The position numbers were made by a program, and so were the translations under genes. The notes below the pieces were generated by a model that made no database searches, was not told the origin of the DNA, and saw nothing but the letters and a program-made list of their open reading frames with translations. From a virus, in IMG/VR virus record IMGVR_UViG_3300011116_000655, positions 1 to 64,000 of that record: DNA of 64,000 nucleotides; one strand, written 5' to 3'. This document shows positions 1-5,685 of the stretch, piece by piece. Within the stretch, counting starts at the first letter, position 1. Every line of letters starts with the position of its first letter.

Positions 1-82
1 CTTCGCCCTCAATAAAGCATGAGCCAATAGGAATTGTCTCAAAAAGTTGCTTTGTTTCGTTATTTATTCTTTTAATTTTCAT
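1..82 (-). CDS. Small phage protein, truncated by window edge
   Basis: An ATG at 82 opens a reading frame that runs off the left edge; 27 codons are visible, beginning MKIKRINNETKQLF. It begins two bases after the stop of the gene above, preceded by a GAGGTAAAG-type ribosome site, so it continues the same operon. The visible part (L-F-x-x-I-P-x-G) resembles the start of many small phage proteins, but no function can be assigned. Confidence 0.55.
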   Translation of the reverse strand, partial: MKIKRINNETKQLFETIPIGSCFIEGE

Positions 83-83
83 T

Positions 84-278
84 TTACTTTACCTCTACCT
101 TTTCGATTTCACATTCTTCATAACCGTAACTATCGCCCGTGTCAAGCCAACGAACTTTGTAATAAATAAGGTTGTTGTAGAAAGACTTATCTATCTGAAT
201 AATAACACCAAAGAAATTATCCTTTCCTGTCATATCACGGTCCTTGGCAAATCGAACAAGGTCACCGATTTGGAACAT
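84..278 (-). CDS. Small FQIGD-type protein
   Basis: 64 aa, starting MFQIGDLVRF and ending with an acidic tail. The F-Q-I-G-D-L-V opening followed by alternating hydrophobic stretches suggests a small beta-barrel (SH3-like) fold; that is inference. It is one of about ten similar tiny proteins in the first 8 kb (for example 278-454, 451-627, 836-1036, 1036-1197, 4731-4910). Its start coincides with the end of the gene above. Function unknown. Confidence 0.7.
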   Translation of the reverse strand: MFQIGDLVRFAKDRDMTGKDNFFGVIIQIDKSFYNNLIYYKVRWLDTGDSYGYEECEIEKVEVK

Positions 279-454
279 TATTGTACCTTCTTAAACATAT
301 CATCGTGATACCAAGCATCCCTAAAAATAGGATCAAAAAATTTAACTAAAAACATAGGATTATGTAAATGATCTTTTGAATTATCTTTTACAATAAATCC
401 AATCCTTCGTTTATCTCCTGCGATTTCGATTATGTCTCCTACTTTAAATTTCAT
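278..454 (-). CDS. Small FKVGD-type protein
   Basis: I place the start at the ATG at 454 (MKFKVGDIIEIAG), after an AAGGTG-like site, giving 58 aa; an upstream in-frame ATG at 490 would add 12 unlike-family residues. The ATG overlaps the TGA of the gene above (ATGA). The C-terminus reads AWYHDDMFKKVQ, and a nearly identical stretch is preserved as an orphan fragment at 1197-1247. Same small beta-rich family as its neighbours; function unknown. Confidence 0.7.
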   Translation of the reverse strand: MKFKVGDIIEIAGDKRRIGFIVKDNSKDHLHNPMFLVKFFDPIFRDAWYHDDMFKKVQ

Positions 455-627
455 TGAGACACCTTTTCGATAAAACCAAGACTTACCCAAAATGGTTCAT
501 CGCTCGTATGATTTAGTGGCTGAATTCTTACAACGTTAAAACTATTATAAGTTGTAGCCTCAATAACTACTCCAAGATAGCCATAAGACTTGTTTTTTAC
601 AATGTCACCTACTTGAAAGTTTGTCAA
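451..627 (-). CDS. Small FQVGD-type protein, TTG start
   Basis: I choose the TTG at 627, giving 58 aa starting (M)TNFQVGDIVKN. It has a GGGAG ribosome site about 8 nt upstream and overlaps the preceding TGA as TTGA, and it aligns the FQVGD motif with its paralogues. The alternative ATG at 648 would overlap the gene above by 25 nt. Member of the small tandem family; function unknown. Confidence 0.65.
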   Translation of the reverse strand: MTNFQVGDIVKNKSYGYLGVVIEATTYNSFNVVRIQPLNHTSDEPFWVSLGFIEKVSQ

Positions 628-836
628 GATGCTTTCTCCCATTTCCAAGAATCATCAACCCAAGTAACAAGGTAGGATTCAATGTCATTACTATAATCAT
701 CATTAGTTAGAGGAAGCATATAATAATACATTCCATCAACGATGTCTGAAACAACAAAGTAAGAAGCAATAAAACATTTGCTATCATCAAATAGTGGATC
801 GTTATAGAGAGCAATATCACCAATTTGGAATTTCAT
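624..836 (-). CDS. Small FQIGD-type protein
   Basis: 70 aa starting MKFQIGDIALYND, with a Y/D-rich middle and a C-terminal W-V-D-D-S-W-K-W stretch. The start overlaps the TAA of the gene above as TAATG, indicating translational coupling. Same family as adjacent genes; no functional residues recognised. Confidence 0.7.
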   Translation of the reverse strand: MKFQIGDIALYNDPLFDDSKCFIASYFVVSDIVDGMYYYMLPLTNDDYSNDIESYLVTWVDDSWKWEKAS

Positions 837-1036
837 TAGGATACCAGCACAAGAGAAGATGGTGCATAAGGAAAGTCAGATGGTGGCGGATAACCGTTAT
901 CAATAACATTTTGGTAATTAAACCAACATACATAATGAAAGTTACCTTTATTAAAGTTATCAATACCTGTAATAAATCCATAAACTCTTTTATTACCACG
1001 AAGCCTAACAAGGTCACCAATCTTAAAGTTGTTCAT
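836..1036 (-). CDS. Small FKIGD-type protein
   Basis: 66 aa starting MNNFKIGDLVRLRG at 1036. An in-frame ATG further upstream (1093) would read through the gene above, so I reject it. The AAGGTG site and TAATG overlap with the 1036-1197 gene support this start. Tandem family member; function unknown. Confidence 0.7.
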   Translation of the reverse strand: MNNFKIGDLVRLRGNKRVYGFITGIDNFNKGNFHYVCWFNYQNVIDNGYPPPSDFPYAPSSLVLVS

Positions 1037-1197
1037 TACGACACCTTCTGATAATAGCCATGCCTTACATTTAGTAAAGTAGACAAAACACATTCTCTTC
1101 CACTATTAAAATTCATAATGGTATAAGTAGCGTATGTCTTATCTACTACCAAATAGTATTCATTTTCTCTAACAAGAATGTCGCCAATTTGAAACAT
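1036..1197 (-). CDS. Very small FQIGD-type protein
   Basis: 53 aa, MFQIGDILVRENEYY to HGYYQKVS. Its start overlaps the TAA of a decayed fragment (TAATG), and the AAGGTG ribosome site lies inside that fragment. Its stop overlaps the next start in the same way. The conserved opening and position in the array make it a real gene despite its size. Function unknown. Confidence 0.7.
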   Translation of the reverse strand: MFQIGDILVRENEYYLVVDKTYATYTIMNFNSGRECVLSTLLNVRHGYYQKVS

Positions 1198-1247
1198 TAT
1201 TTCACCTTTTTAAGCATATCATCGTGATACCAAGCACTTTTAATAAT
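1197..1247 (-). pseudogene. C-terminal remnant of a small-array gene
   Basis: A start-less frame encodes S-A-W-Y-H-D-D-M-L-K-K-V-K then TAA. It matches the C-terminus of the protein at 278-454 (D-A-W-Y-H-D-D-M-F-K-K-V-Q). At DNA level 1210-1236 matches 291-317 with a single mismatch in 27 bases. The rest of the gene is missing, replaced by the end of the 1250-1576 gene. It now supplies the ribosome site for the gene at 1036-1197. Confidence 0.7.
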
Positions 1248-1249
1248 GT

Positions 1250-1576
1250 TTATTCGTTTACCCTTCTAACGATACGGAAAGCTTCACACGAATAAGCACC
1301 CCATTTACCATTAGCAATAACTCTATATTTCCCATCATCAAGTCGCTGGGTCATCCATTCAAGCCAACGACCGTTAATAGAACTTCCCTGCGAAGGTCCG
1401 CTGACAACGATTGCCTCAACATCATCGTGCCAAATGGCTTGCGTTTCTTTAATCCACGGAACTTCGGAGTGAGGTTGCGTTTCTTCAATCCACGAAACTT
1501 CGGAGTGAGGTTGTGGTTCTACACGATTATAACGAAGCATAACAATATCTCCAATTTCAACAATATCATTTAGCAT
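1250..1576 (-). CDS. Hypothetical protein with short internal repeat
   Basis: 108 aa starting MLNDIVEIGDIVML with a strong GGAGGAAATA site. Residues about 21-46 contain a 12-residue direct repeat (QPHSEVSWIEET then QPHSEVPWIKET), a recent duplication also visible in the DNA at about 1437-1515. The I-V-E-I-G-D opening links it loosely to the small array family. Function unknown. Confidence 0.7.
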   Translation of the reverse strand: MLNDIVEIGDIVMLRYNRVEPQPHSEVSWIEETQPHSEVPWIKETQAIWHDDVEAIVVSGPSQGSSINGRWLEWMTQRLDDGKYRVIANGKWGAYSCEAFRIVRRVNE

Positions 1577-1588
1577 TATTTCCTCCGA

Positions 1589-1816
1589 TTAGGGAACCCA
1601 CTTTTGACTACCGCTTTCAACCAATAGGATATCGCCCCTCTCGTTCACCGTCAAGGTATCAATTGAAAAGAACTTTCTATCCTTAATAATCTTTTGTGTA
1701 AGAACCTTTACCTTTTCGTTAGGATTAAAATTAAAGCTTTCAATAGCTCCAAACTTTCCAAAAATCACGGAAGTTTCATCAGTAATATGACTATCAAGAT
1801 ATTCTGTCAACTTCAT
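1589..1816 (-). CDS. Hypothetical 75 aa protein
   Basis: Starts MKLTEYLDSHITDE at 1816, preceded by GAGGAAG, with the ATG overlapping the TGA of the gene above. No recognised domain; ends G-S-Q-K-W-V-P. Part of the minus-strand operon that continues from the promoter at 2056-2083. Confidence 0.65.
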   Translation of the reverse strand: MKLTEYLDSHITDETSVIFGKFGAIESFNFNPNEKVKVLTQKIIKDRKFFSIDTLTVNERGDILLVESGSQKWVP

Positions 1817-1998
1817 TTTACTTCCTCATAACTACGGTTCTCCTCGCCGCAGGTGCAACGGTCATTGAAACCTGCCAGCCTCTCGATCTCGCGCCATGCC
1901 TCGGTGATGTGAGGCGGATCGCGCCAGTCGATCGCTGGGTTGTAGTAGAACTTGTAGAGATGCCTTAGGGTCTCGATTGGGATCTCGATGGACGGCAT
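1813..1998 (-). CDS. Hypothetical 61 aa protein, GC-rich
   Basis: Starts MPSIEIPIETLRHLY with a strong GAAGGAG site. Near the C-terminus are two cysteines (R-C-T-C-G). The DNA from about 1830 to 2000 is visibly richer in G and C than anything around it, with different codon choice, suggesting recent acquisition. It is the first ordinary gene after the promoter at 2056-2083. Function unknown. Confidence 0.65.
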   Translation of the reverse strand: MPSIEIPIETLRHLYKFYYNPAIDWRDPPHITEAWREIERLAGFNDRCTCGEENRSYEEVK

Positions 1999-2013
1999 TA
2001 CTTCTCCTTCGTG

Positions 2014-2049
2014 TCATCGAACACATTGTAAGGTGGGTTCGTTCGTCAT
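2014..2049 (-). CDS. Possible 11-codon leaderless leader ORF
   Basis: An ATG exactly six bases after a -10 box opens M-T-N-E-P-T-L-Q-C-V-R then TGA, 15 nt before the start of the 61 aa gene. The spacing is the same as in front of larger genes at 4497, 7400 and 7760. It may be a leader peptide or simply the start of a transcript; the length alone gives no support. Confidence 0.25.
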   Translation of the reverse strand: MTNEPTLQCVR

Positions 2050-2055
2050 ACTTGA

Positions 2056-2083
2056 ATCGTATCATCAATAAAAATAAGGTCAA
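2056..2083 (-). promoter_or_regulatory. Sigma70-like promoter
   Basis: TTGACC (2078-2083), 16 nt, TACGAT (2056-2061). It sits directly after the tRNA terminator and in front of the small-gene array. An ATG follows the -10 after six bases. Confidence 0.65.
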
Positions 2084-2090
2084 GAGGGAT

Positions 2091-2120
2091 AAAAAGAAAA
2101 ACCCCCAATTAAGGGGGTTT
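2091..2120 (-). terminator. Rho-independent terminator of tRNA operon
   Basis: On the minus strand AAACCCCC, loop TTAATT, GGGGGTTT, then TTCTTTTT: an 8-bp stem followed by a T-rich run. It lies just after tRNA-Asn, the last tRNA transcribed. Confidence 0.85.
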
Positions 2121-2128
2121 GTTTTAAA

Positions 2129-2202
2129 TGGCTGGCCGTGCAAGAATCAAACTTGCGTAAAAAGATTAACAGTCTTTCATTCTATCATTGAATTAACGGC
2201 CA
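2129..2202 (-). tRNA. tRNA-Asn (GTT)
   Basis: The cloverleaf reads on the minus strand with a perfect 7-bp acceptor (TGGCCGT/ACGGCCA), discriminator G and an encoded CCA end. The anticodon loop CTGTTAA lies in an AAAGA/TCTTT stem. Confidence 0.9.
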
Positions 2203-2212
2203 ATAAAATGTG

Positions 2213-2294
2213 TGGGAGCAGTTGGACTCGAACCAACGAAACCTAAAGGTGTCAGATTTACAGTCTAATGCAATTGCCGCTATGCGATGCTCCC
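2213..2294 (-). tRNA. tRNA-Tyr (GTA)
   Basis: Acceptor GGGAGCA/TGCTCCC, anticodon loop CTGTAAA in an AGA/TCT stem, and a long variable arm as expected for tRNA-Tyr. CCA is not encoded. Confidence 0.9.
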
Positions 2295-2300
2295 TAAGAG

Positions 2301-2372
2301 TAGTCCCAACGAGAATTGAACTCGTATCTCAGCCTTGAAAGGGCCGCGTCATAACCACTAGACTATGGGACC
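2301..2372 (-). tRNA. tRNA-Glu (TTC)
   Basis: Acceptor GGTCCCA/TGGGACT with one G-T pair; anticodon loop CTTTCAA closed by CGGCC/GGCTG; T-arm GAGTTCAATTCTC. CCA is not encoded. Confidence 0.9.
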
Positions 2373-2377
2373 ATGTG

Positions 2378-2449
2378 AGCCAAAAGTCGGATTTGAACCG
2401 ACGACCTACGCATTACAAAAGCGTTGCACTACCCCTGTGCTATTTTGGC
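2378..2449 (-). tRNA. tRNA-Thr (TGT)
   Basis: Acceptor GCCAAAA/TTTTGGC; anticodon loop TTTGTAA closed by a stem with a T-T mismatch at its base next to the loop; T-arm GTCGG/CCGAC. Its 5' end overlaps the last 10 bases of the HNH gene at 2440-2895. Confidence 0.85.
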
Positions 2450-2895
2450 GTATTTATTAAATATTTGTGCGTAAACCAACCTTGATCAATTGAAGTTTTT
2501 CGTCTATGACAATTAGCACACCTTACATCACACTTATTAATTTCTTCTTCAATTTTTTCAATTGATGTGACTGATTTTACTAAGTCTGATATGTTTGCTA
2601 CCTTATTTCCTCTATGATCAAATTCTAATACTCTTGGATCTGTTTCACCACAATCAATACAAGGATTTTGTGTTAGATAATTAAAAACAAACTTTCTGTT
2701 TCTATCTTTTCTTTCTCTTCTTCCTCTATTGATTGCAATCATTTGCGACTCTTTATTGTCTTTGTAGTAGGTTGTGTTTTTCTTTCTACTACAAACTTTA
2801 CAATAAGTCTGTAATCCGTCTTTTCTCTTGTTGTGTTTATTATATTCTGTAAGAGATTTAATTTCAGAACATTTAGAACATTTTTTAGTTTCCAT
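2440..2895 (-). CDS. HNH homing-type endonuclease
   Basis: 151 aa. An N-terminal zinc-ribbon (K-C-S-K-C ... Y-C-K-V-C, residues about 5-37) is followed by a basic stretch and a C-terminal HNH core: P-C-I-D-C-G, E-F-D-H-R-G-N, and C-D-V-R-C-A-N-C-H-R-R. Such genes are mobile and nick or cut DNA at target sites. It is inserted between tRNA-Lys and tRNA-Thr, and its stop lies inside tRNA-Thr. Its ribosome site AGGAG is the 3' arm of a perfect 11-bp hairpin at 2897-2926. Catalytic residues look intact. Confidence 0.85.
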   Translation of the reverse strand: METKKCSKCSEIKSLTEYNKHNKRKDGLQTYCKVCSRKKNTTYYKDNKESQMIAINRGRRERKDRNRKFVFNYLTQNPCIDCGETDPRVLEFDHRGNKVANISDLVKSVTSIEKIEEEINKCDVRCANCHRRKTSIDQGWFTHKYLINTPK

Positions 2896-2896
2896 T

Positions 2897-2926
2897 GTTT
2901 CTCCTACAGTAAATAGTAGGAGAAAC
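2897..2926 (-). promoter_or_regulatory. Hairpin holding ACTATTTA motif and RBS of HNH gene
   Basis: Minus strand: GTTTCTCCTAC, 8-nt loop TATTTACT, GTAGGAGAAAC. The stem is perfect (11 bp). The loop holds the repeated CTATTTA motif (2910-2916) and the 3' arm is the ribosome site of the HNH gene. Transcripts coming from the tRNAs would hide the ribosome site; a transcript starting at the loop motif would expose it. Confidence 0.6.
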
Positions 2927-2954
2927 TATTAAACACCCGTTGGTTAATTAAAAG

Positions 2955-3028
2955 TGGTAGGGGTAGATGGAATCGAACCATCATCAAGAGATTAAAAGTC
3001 TCACGCTAGACCTTCCAGCTATACCCCC
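2955..3028 (-). tRNA. tRNA-Lys (TTT)
   Basis: Acceptor GGGGGTA/TACCCCT, discriminator A and encoded CCA; anticodon loop CTTTTAA in a GAGA/TCTC stem. Confidence 0.9.
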
Positions 3029-3033
3029 AAAAG

Positions 3034-3118
3034 TGGTGGGAAGAAAGGGACTTGAACCCTTACGCTCTAAGAGCAAAGCATTTTGAGTGCTTCGTGGCTA
3101 CCATTACACCATCTTCCC
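3034..3118 (-). tRNA. tRNA-Leu (CAA)
   Basis: Acceptor GGGAAGA/TCTTCCC plus encoded CCA; anticodon loop CTCAAAA; a long variable arm (GCTCTTAGAGC) typical of leucine tRNAs. Confidence 0.9.
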
Positions 3119-3127
3119 AAATTAAAG

Positions 3128-3212
3128 TGGTGGCTCCTGCGAGAGTTGAACTCGCAAGCCCAAAGGGCGGCAGATTTTAAGTCTGCTGTGTATACCATTC
3201 CACCAAGGAGCC
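3128..3212 (-). tRNA. tRNA-Leu (TAA)
   Basis: Acceptor GGCTCCT/AGGAGCC plus encoded CCA; anticodon loop CTTAAAA in a perfect GCAGA/TCTGC stem; long variable arm. First tRNA after the promoter at 3251-3279. Confidence 0.9.
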
Positions 3213-3250
3213 TTAGCCCTGTCTTTCCAGAGAGTCTTTCTTACATTCTT

Positions 3251-3279
3251 ATCTTAACTACTCACTTCATAGTTGTCAA
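3251..3279 (-). promoter_or_regulatory. Sigma70-like promoter for tRNA block
   Basis: Perfect TTGACA (3274-3279), 17-nt spacer, TAAGAT (3251-3256), 39 bases upstream of tRNA-Leu(TAA). It drives the seven tRNAs toward the terminator at 2091-2120. Confidence 0.8.
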
Positions 3280-3346
3280 GAACTAATTTCAGTTTCTTTT
3301 GCTTTTTGGTTTGCTTAGAACTACTTATTAATAAGGAGACTAAGAA

Positions 3347-3835
3347 ATGCCAAACAAACCAAAATTAATTCAAACTAATTGTACTGTATGTTCAAATGAA
3401 TTTACTACGACATTAAGTAATCTCAAAAGAGGATACGGTAGTTATTGTTCATCTGATTGTCGATACAAAAACAAAAGAGAAACATTTAAATGCTCTTATT
3501 GTTCAACTGAATTTATCAGTATGAAATCACGAATAAGAAAAAGTAAAACCAATAATCATTTTTGTTCAAATGACTGTAAGTACAAAGCCGCTTCTTCTTT
3601 GTCTTGCGATTATGCCACAGGGCCAAAACCAAAGGAGATTGGGCTTTCTACTTACAGAAATAGAGCATTAATTATGCTAAAGAACGAGTGTGTTCGATGC
3701 GGCTACCATGAACACGTTGAATTATTAGATGTTGACCACATTGATTCAAACAGACAGAACAACGACATTTCTAATCTTCAAATCCTGTGTGTTATGTGTC
3801 ATGCTATCAAAACCAGATTACCGCACCTTTTGTAA
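3347..3835 (+). CDS. HNH endonuclease, plus strand
   Basis: 162 aa with a good AAGGAG site (about 3333). Two zinc-knuckle units (C-T-V-C ... Y-C-S-S-D-C and C-S-Y-C ... F-C-S-N-D-C) precede a C-terminal HNH core: C-V-R-C-G-Y, D-V-D-H-I-D, S-N-L-Q-I-L-C-V-M-C-H. It is the only clear plus-strand gene in the window and runs head-on into tRNA-Ile, which begins 7 bases after its stop. Orientation and tRNA context fit a mobile endonuclease gene. Different subfamily from the minus-strand HNH at 2440-2895. Confidence 0.88.
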   Translation: MPNKPKLIQTNCTVCSNEFTTTLSNLKRGYGSYCSSDCRYKNKRETFKCSYCSTEFISMKSRIRKSKTNNHFCSNDCKYKAASSLSCDYATGPKPKEIGLSTYRNRALIMLKNECVRCGYHEHVELLDVDHIDSNRQNNDISNLQILCVMCHAIKTRLPHLL

Positions 3836-3841
3836 AAACCG

Positions 3842-3915
3842 TTGGCCTGGTGGGAGTTGCACCCACGACTTCGGCTTTATAAGAACCGCACTCTGACTAA
3901 CTGAGTTACAGGCCA
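3842..3915 (-). tRNA. tRNA-Ile (TAT)
   Basis: Acceptor TGGCCTG/CAGGCCA (perfect); anticodon loop CTTATAA closed by CGGTT/AGCCG; T-stem GTGGG/CCCAC. The UAU anticodon reads the rare AUA codon directly, useful for an AT-rich phage. CCA is not encoded. Confidence 0.85.
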
Positions 3916-3978
3916 ATAATCGGTTCCCGTTAGTCTTTTATTGAGTGTCTTATGTTCGTGAAGCCTACATCACTAAAG

Positions 3979-4055
3979 TGGCGTGAAGTGAGGGACTCGA
4001 ACCCCCAATCTACGGAGTAGAAATCCGTGGCATTGTCCAATTATGCTAACTTCAC
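3979..4055 (-). tRNA. tRNA-Arg (TCT)
   Basis: Acceptor GTGAAGT/ACTTCAC, discriminator G, encoded CCA; anticodon loop TTTCTAC in a perfect ACGGA/TCCGT stem. Reads AGA/AGG. First tRNA after the promoter at 4105-4133. Confidence 0.9.
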
Positions 4056-4104
4056 ATTCAACGAGAGGGCTTCAACCTCTCTGCTTTCTTCCCCTCACCC
4101 TCTT

Positions 4105-4133
4105 AATGTACCCTCTTCGTTCTGAACCGTCAA
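4105..4133 (-). promoter_or_regulatory. Sigma70-like promoter for tRNA-Arg and tRNA-Ile
   Basis: TTGACG (4128-4133), 17 nt, TACATT (4105-4110). The TGA in the -35 is also the stop codon of the gene at 4130-4312. A hairpin (AGAGAGG, loop, CCCTCTC) lies between it and tRNA-Arg. Confidence 0.7.
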
Positions 4134-4312
4134 GGGTTTTCTTCAACTTTCTTTTTCTGTTCTCTTTCCCAATGTTGACAATTTAAACAACCAATCCCAG
4201 GAATAATTGCGTTCCAAGCACATCCACTACAATACTGTAAGGAATGTTGATTGAGAATAAGATACTTCTTGTAAAGTTTCTTGTATTTCTTTTTCCATTG
4301 TTTCTTTTTCAT
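4130..4312 (-). CDS. Small lysine-rich Cys4 protein
   Basis: 60 aa. A very basic start (M-K-K-K-Q-W-K-K-K-Y-K-K) is followed by C-S-G-C and C-L-N-C pairs, consistent with one zinc-binding site and nucleic-acid contact; this is inference. Its ATG overlaps the TGA of the gene above. Function unknown. Confidence 0.6.
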   Translation of the reverse strand: MKKKQWKKKYKKLYKKYLILNQHSLQYCSGCAWNAIIPGIGCLNCQHWEREQKKKVEENP

Positions 4313-4497
4313 TCTTCAACCCATTCTGCCCAATGAAGAGCAATAAATTCTTGAATAGCCTCATAACTATCAGCATAAGAATAACCATGTTGATAAGCAT
4401 AGTCTTTCATCTGTTTTACTGCATCGGCTGGATAAACACGCACAATCTTAACGTTGTTGTGTGCATCGGGTTCGTAGTATTGAAGCATCTTGTTCAT
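4309..4497 (-). CDS. Hypothetical 62 aa protein, possibly leaderless
   Basis: Starts MNKMLQYYEPDAHN. There is no Shine-Dalgarno; instead the ATG lies exactly 6 bases after a TAAGAT -10 box with a perfect TTGACA 17 bases further up. The transcript should therefore begin at or next to the start codon. Predicted helical, aromatic and acidic C-terminus (A-L-H-W-A-E-W-V-E-E). Function unknown. Confidence 0.65.
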   Translation of the reverse strand: MNKMLQYYEPDAHNNVKIVRVYPADAVKQMKDYAYQHGYSYADSYEAIQEFIALHWAEWVEE

Positions 4498-4503
4498 GTT
4501 TCT

Positions 4504-4532
4504 ATCTTAACCTCGGGTGTTTTGGTTGTCAA
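4504..4532 (-). promoter_or_regulatory. Strong sigma70-like promoter, leaderless type
   Basis: TTGACA (4527-4532), 17 nt, TAAGAT (4504-4509), then six bases and the ATG of the 4309-4497 gene. The TGA inside the -35 is the stop codon of the 4529-4747 gene. Confidence 0.8.
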
Positions 4533-4747
4533 CTTGGAATCGACCAATACTTTGAGAATTCATTATCAAAAATCTCACAAAGATGTGGTTCGTCAAAAGA
4601 ATGATACTTGTGATTTATCCAACGAATTGCTGTATAATGATTGCGTTTGTTGTTAACTCTAAAAGTATCAACAATTCCATAATAATCAACAATTTCGGTA
4701 GTGTACCTTACAAGCATTCCCTCTTTTAGTTCATGCTTCAAAATCAT
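4529..4747 (-). CDS. Small array-type protein
   Basis: 72 aa, MILKHELKEGMLVRYTT, with an E-G-M-L-V-R-Y motif like the G-D-L-V-R-F of the small beta-rich family. Its start overlaps the end of the 4731-4910 gene by 17 bases; AAAGG serves as ribosome site. Function unknown. Confidence 0.65.
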   Translation of the reverse strand: MILKHELKEGMLVRYTTEIVDYYGIVDTFRVNNKRNHYTAIRWINHKYHSFDEPHLCEIFDNEFSKYWSIPS

Positions 4748-4910
4748 TTATGGTGACCTTTCTAATCTCATACGAAGAACAATTGGAAGGTTCGTCGTCA
4801 CTAAAAAACTGAACAAGCATAACGTCTGATTCTTGATGATACTCAATAACATAACCATAAACGTTATGCCCGATAATCTTAACAAGTTCACCAACCTTGA
4901 AGCGATTCAT
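4731..4910 (-). CDS. Small FKVGE-type protein
   Basis: 59 aa, MNRFKVGELVKIIGHN to N-D-F-E-A. It shares the F-K-V-G-D/E-L-V opening and length of the 1-2 kb array genes. Preceded by an AAGGATTAAA ribosome site. Function unknown. Confidence 0.7.
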   Translation of the reverse strand: MNRFKVGELVKIIGHNVYGYVIEYHQESDVMLVQFFSDDEPSNCSSYEIRKVTINDFEA

Positions 4911-4918
4911 TTTAATCC

Positions 4919-5143
4919 TTAGTCGATAGGTTCTGCTCCATCCTCATAATAGGAAAGGTCGTCAATTTCAAGGGCTTCAAGGTTATTTTCAGTATTCATC
5001 TTCTCGATAATTTCCTCTGCCCTCTCTTGAATAGTCTCGTACACACTATCATCCTCAATAGAGTCAACACCATCAACCTCTACTTCAAAATCATGCTTCT
5101 CGTAGGTGGTCTTGGTGTAATAAACAGTAGCGTGAAACTTCAT
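4919..5143 (-). CDS. Hypothetical acidic 74 aa protein
   Basis: Starts MKFHATVYYTKTTYEKHDFEV. The first half reads as beta strands, the second as an acidic helix (E-R-A-E-E-I-I-E-K-M). It follows the 5146-5499 gene directly. Function unknown. Confidence 0.65.
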   Translation of the reverse strand: MKFHATVYYTKTTYEKHDFEVEVDGVDSIEDDSVYETIQERAEEIIEKMNTENNLEALEIDDLSYYEDGAEPID

Positions 5144-5145
5144 GG

Positions 5146-5499
5146 TTATTGGTCCTCTTGGATGCTCTTAATGTATTCGTCTAGTTGTTCTTCGTCAAGG
5201 TCATCTATAAAACCAAGATGACCAGCATAATCTTCTTCTTCCTTCTCGTAAGGTCCATCTTCATCAAATGGTTCGGGAAAATTAGTTATGTCATTAATCA
5301 TTCTGTTCAACTGAATTAGAAGATTCTCTTGTGGATTATTCTCTTCATCTGCTTCTGTAAAGGGATTAACAGGGTCAGAGCAATAATAAATCTTGGTTGG
5401 ATCATCTTTATAATAAAGTTCTCCGATACCAAAAAACCTATGGTCGGGACTATCGCGAAGTCTAAAGTTAACAATACCGTATCGCCATTTACCAATCAT
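5146..5499 (-). CDS. Hypothetical acidic 117 aa protein
   Basis: Starts MIGKWRYGIVNFRLRD; a C-terminal half rich in Glu and Asp. The ATG overlaps the stop of the gene above. The opening resembles conserved small phage proteins of unknown role. Nothing catalytic seen. Confidence 0.65.
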   Translation of the reverse strand: MIGKWRYGIVNFRLRDSPDHRFFGIGELYYKDDPTKIYYCSDPVNPFTEADEENNPQENLLIQLNRMINDITNFPEPFDEDGPYEKEEEDYAGHLGFIDDLDEEQLDEYIKSIQEDQ

Positions 5500-5681
5500 A
5501 AGTTTTCTCCAAGTGATAAAATCTCAAATTCTTCTTCCATTTGAGCAGTTGTAAAAATGTCGTAATCATCTTCGTGAATAAAAAATACTTTGTATCCGTT
5601 TGGTTTTTCAGCAAACAATCTAACATGCTCGATAATGATACCATCTCTTGGTTGTAATCCATAGAAAGGGTCAACTAACAT
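5496..5681 (-). CDS. Hypothetical 61 aa protein
   Basis: I place the start at the ATG at 5681 (MLVDPFYGLQPRDG), 4 bases after the TAG of the orphan frame at 5686-5862. Longer in-frame starts (5717, 5759) would overlap that frame. Contains Y-K-V-F-F-I-H-E-D-D-Y. Function unknown. Confidence 0.55.
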   Translation of the reverse strand: MLVDPFYGLQPRDGIIIEHVRLFAEKPNGYKVFFIHEDDYDIFTTAQMEEEFEILSLGENL

Positions 5682-5685
5682 ATGT

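Noticed and set aside
794-1051. Plus-strand 85 aa frame over the small array
   Set aside because: No ribosome site; antisense shadow of three coupled minus-strand genes.
1862-2143. Minus-strand 93 aa frame through terminator and promoter
   Set aside because: It runs across the tRNA terminator and promoter and duplicates the 1813-1998 gene in another frame.
3842-3915. tRNA-Ile as a CAT (lysidine-type) or tRNA-Met
   Set aside because: The anticodon loop reads CTTATAA, so the anticodon is TAT, not CAT.
2129-4055. CRISPR array from the repeated tRNA-like segments
   Set aside because: Spacing and sequence are explained fully by tRNA cloverleaves; no identical direct repeats with spacers exist anywhere in the window.
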